64,000 nt of DNA. It comes from Paraburkholderia domus (GTDB lineage: Bacteria > Pseudomonadota > Gammaproteobacteria > Burkholderiales > Burkholderiaceae). Numbering within the stretch: position 1 is the first letter of the stretch; each line of letters opens with the position of its first letter. A model generated the notes under the pieces. It did no database searches. It saw only the letters and a list, made by a program, of their open reading frames with translations, and was not told the DNA's origin. The stretch covers positions 1 through 64,000 of the forward strand of contig NZ_CAJNAT010000003.1 in the NCBI RefSeq assembly GCF_905220705.1, in the 5' to 3' direction. Below, in pieces: positions 62,953 to 64,000 of the stretch. Made by a program: the position numbers and the translations under genes.

Positions 62953-63537
62953 ATGAAGTCGGTGTGTGTGTATTGCGGCTCCTCCGACGGAGCCAAACCG
63001 TTGTACGCCGAAGCCGCGCGCGCTTTCGGCCGCGCGCTGGTGCAGGCCGATCTCGCGCTGGTCTATGGCGGCGGCAAGGTGGGCCTGATGGGCGTGATCG
63101 CCGATACGGTGATGGCCGAAGGCGGCCGCGCAATCGGCGTGATTCCCGAGCTGCTGGTCAACAAGGAAGTCGGTCATAACGGCCTGACCGAGCTGCACGT
63201 GGTGCCCGACATGCATCATCGCAAGAAGATGATGGCCGACCTGTCCGACGCGTTCGTCGCGATGCCGGGCGGCGCGGGCACGCTCGAAGAGCTGTTCGAG
63301 GTCTATACGTGGGCACAACTCGGCTATCACCAGAAGCCGGTGGCACTGCTGAATATCGACGGCTTCTACGATCCGCTGATCGCGCTGCTCAAGCACACGG
63401 TAGAGGAAGGCTTCATGCGGCAAACCTATTTCGACATCCTGCAAATGGATGCCGATCCGGTCGTGCTGATCGACAAGCTGCAACGCTATCAGCCGCCTGT
63501 CAGCGACAAATGGGCCATCAAGCGCGACGCCGTTTGA
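62953..63537 (+). CDS. LOG family protein (cytokinin riboside 5'-monophosphate phosphoribohydrolase type)
   Basis: A 194-residue LOG (Lonely Guy) protein. It has MKSVCVYCGSSDGAKPLY, LVYGGGKVGLMGVIAD and MPGGAGTLEELFEVYTWAQLGYHQKP, where PGGxGTxxE is the nucleotide-binding signature. LOG enzymes release a base from nucleoside 5'-monophosphates; in plant-associated bacteria they can make active cytokinins, but many act in general nucleotide clearance. ATG 62953 is two bases after the tetR stop; a TTG two codons upstream is in frame. Confidence 0.9.
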   Translation: MKSVCVYCGSSDGAKPLYAEAARAFGRALVQADLALVYGGGKVGLMGVIADTVMAEGGRAIGVIPELLVNKEVGHNGLTELHVVPDMHHRKKMMADLSDAFVAMPGGAGTLEELFEVYTWAQLGYHQKPVALLNIDGFYDPLIALLKHTVEEGFMRQTYFDILQMDADPVVLIDKLQRYQPPVSDKWAIKRDAV

Positions 63538-63620
63538 TGTTCGCCTGCCGCGCTTCTCCGGCCTGCTGAACACCTACCGCATGCTTCCTGCGGGCAACAC
63601 ACCCGAACGACGAGGTTGCA

Positions 63621-64000
63621 ATGACGAAAACCGTTCTGATCACCGGTGGTAGCCGCGGCATCGGCCGAGCAACCGCGCGTTTGCTCGGCGCACGCGGCTG
63701 GTCGGTCGGCGTGAATTACGCACAGAACCTCGCGGCCGCACAGGAAACCGTTGCTGAAGTGGAACGCGCCGGCGGCCGTGCATTGCCGATTGCCGGCGAC
63801 GTCGCCAGCGAAGCCGACGTGATCGGAATGTTCGACGCGCTTGAGCAGAAGTTCGGCCGGCTCGACGCGCTCGTCAACAATGCCGGGATTGTCGCGCCGT
63901 CGAGCCAGCTCGCGGATATGGATCTTGCGCGTCTGAAACGCATGTTCGATGTCAACGTGCTCGGCGCGTATCTGTGCGCACGCGAAGCCGCGCGCCGGAT
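63621..64000 (+). CDS. SDR family oxidoreductase, partial (runs off the right edge)
   Basis: The frame begins at ATG 63621 and stays open through base 64000 (127 residues). The cofactor motif is VLITGGSRGIGRATARLLGARGW (TGxxxGIG) and LVNNAGIVAPSS (NNAG) is present, as is the segment FDVNVLGAYLCAREAARR before the active site, which lies outside. Classical SDR with NADPH preference (Arg after the Gly motif) is likely; the substrate is unknown. Confidence 0.93.
   Translation, partial: MTKTVLITGGSRGIGRATARLLGARGWSVGVNYAQNLAAAQETVAEVERAGGRALPIAGDVASEADVIGMFDALEQKFGRLDALVNNAGIVAPSSQLADMDLARLKRMFDVNVLGAYLCAREAARR

Overview
The window looks like a chromosomal segment of a Paraburkholderia or Burkholderia-type betaproteobacterium. 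The evidence is the high GC content and codon use, the complete nuoA-N operon followed by DUF2818 and a Nudix gene, the ilvBHC / psd-pssA / leuA neighbourhood, and families typical of Burkholderiales (DUF2863, DUF3619, DUF3106, DUF1178). The genus is inferred from gene content and proteins; no database was consulted.

Layout. 1-505: the first 20 bases of a 16S rRNA gene reading leftward out of the window, with its leader (boxA, stem-loop) and a strong P1 promoter. 506-8449: general genes (AI-2E family transporter, DUF2863, LuxR-type regulator, CbiM-like membrane protein, secreted Lys/Ser-tailed protein, M14 carboxypeptidase, YaaA, PIN protein). 8585-20972: acyl-CoA metabolism. A rightward five-gene operon (3-hydroxyacyl-CoA dehydrogenase, crotonase, histidine phosphatase, APH-type kinase, ACAD10/11-like dehydrogenase) resembles a 4-hydroxyacyl-CoA route. 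A leftward operon has two acyl-CoA dehydrogenases and two MaoC hydratases. 21223-22107: a small cassette with a HicA-like, Cys-rich protein and an HTH partner, led by a consensus promoter buried in a perfect 2 x 20 bp inverted repeat; this is a likely toxin-antitoxin-like system. 22386-38322: leftward respiratory complex I operon nuoA to nuoN, then DUF2818 and a Nudix hydrolase. 38484-44033: tRNA-Leu(GAG), secG, tpiA, a quinone oxidoreductase, pnp and rpsO. 44229-46293: an orphan amino-acid binding protein and a lipoprotein. 46546-56512: branched-chain amino-acid synthesis (ilvB, ilvH, ilvC, leuA) around psd-pssA, with a complete group II intron inserted between the ilvC terminator and psd. 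56876-59174: sigma factor, DUF3619, DUF3106 and RDD genes. 59341-61997: metallophosphoesterase, glycosyltransferase and diacylglycerol kinase, a set that fits phosphate-saving membrane lipid remodelling. 62225-64000: TetR regulator, LOG protein and a cut-off short-chain dehydrogenase.

The best candidates for something new are the HicA-like/HTH cassette with its operator, the possible PlcP-Agt-DgkA lipid-remodelling operon with a Pho-box-like site, the kinase/phosphatase/ACAD operon, and an apparently leaderless upstream ORF ahead of leuA. I saw no CRISPR array, prophage or integrated plasmid.
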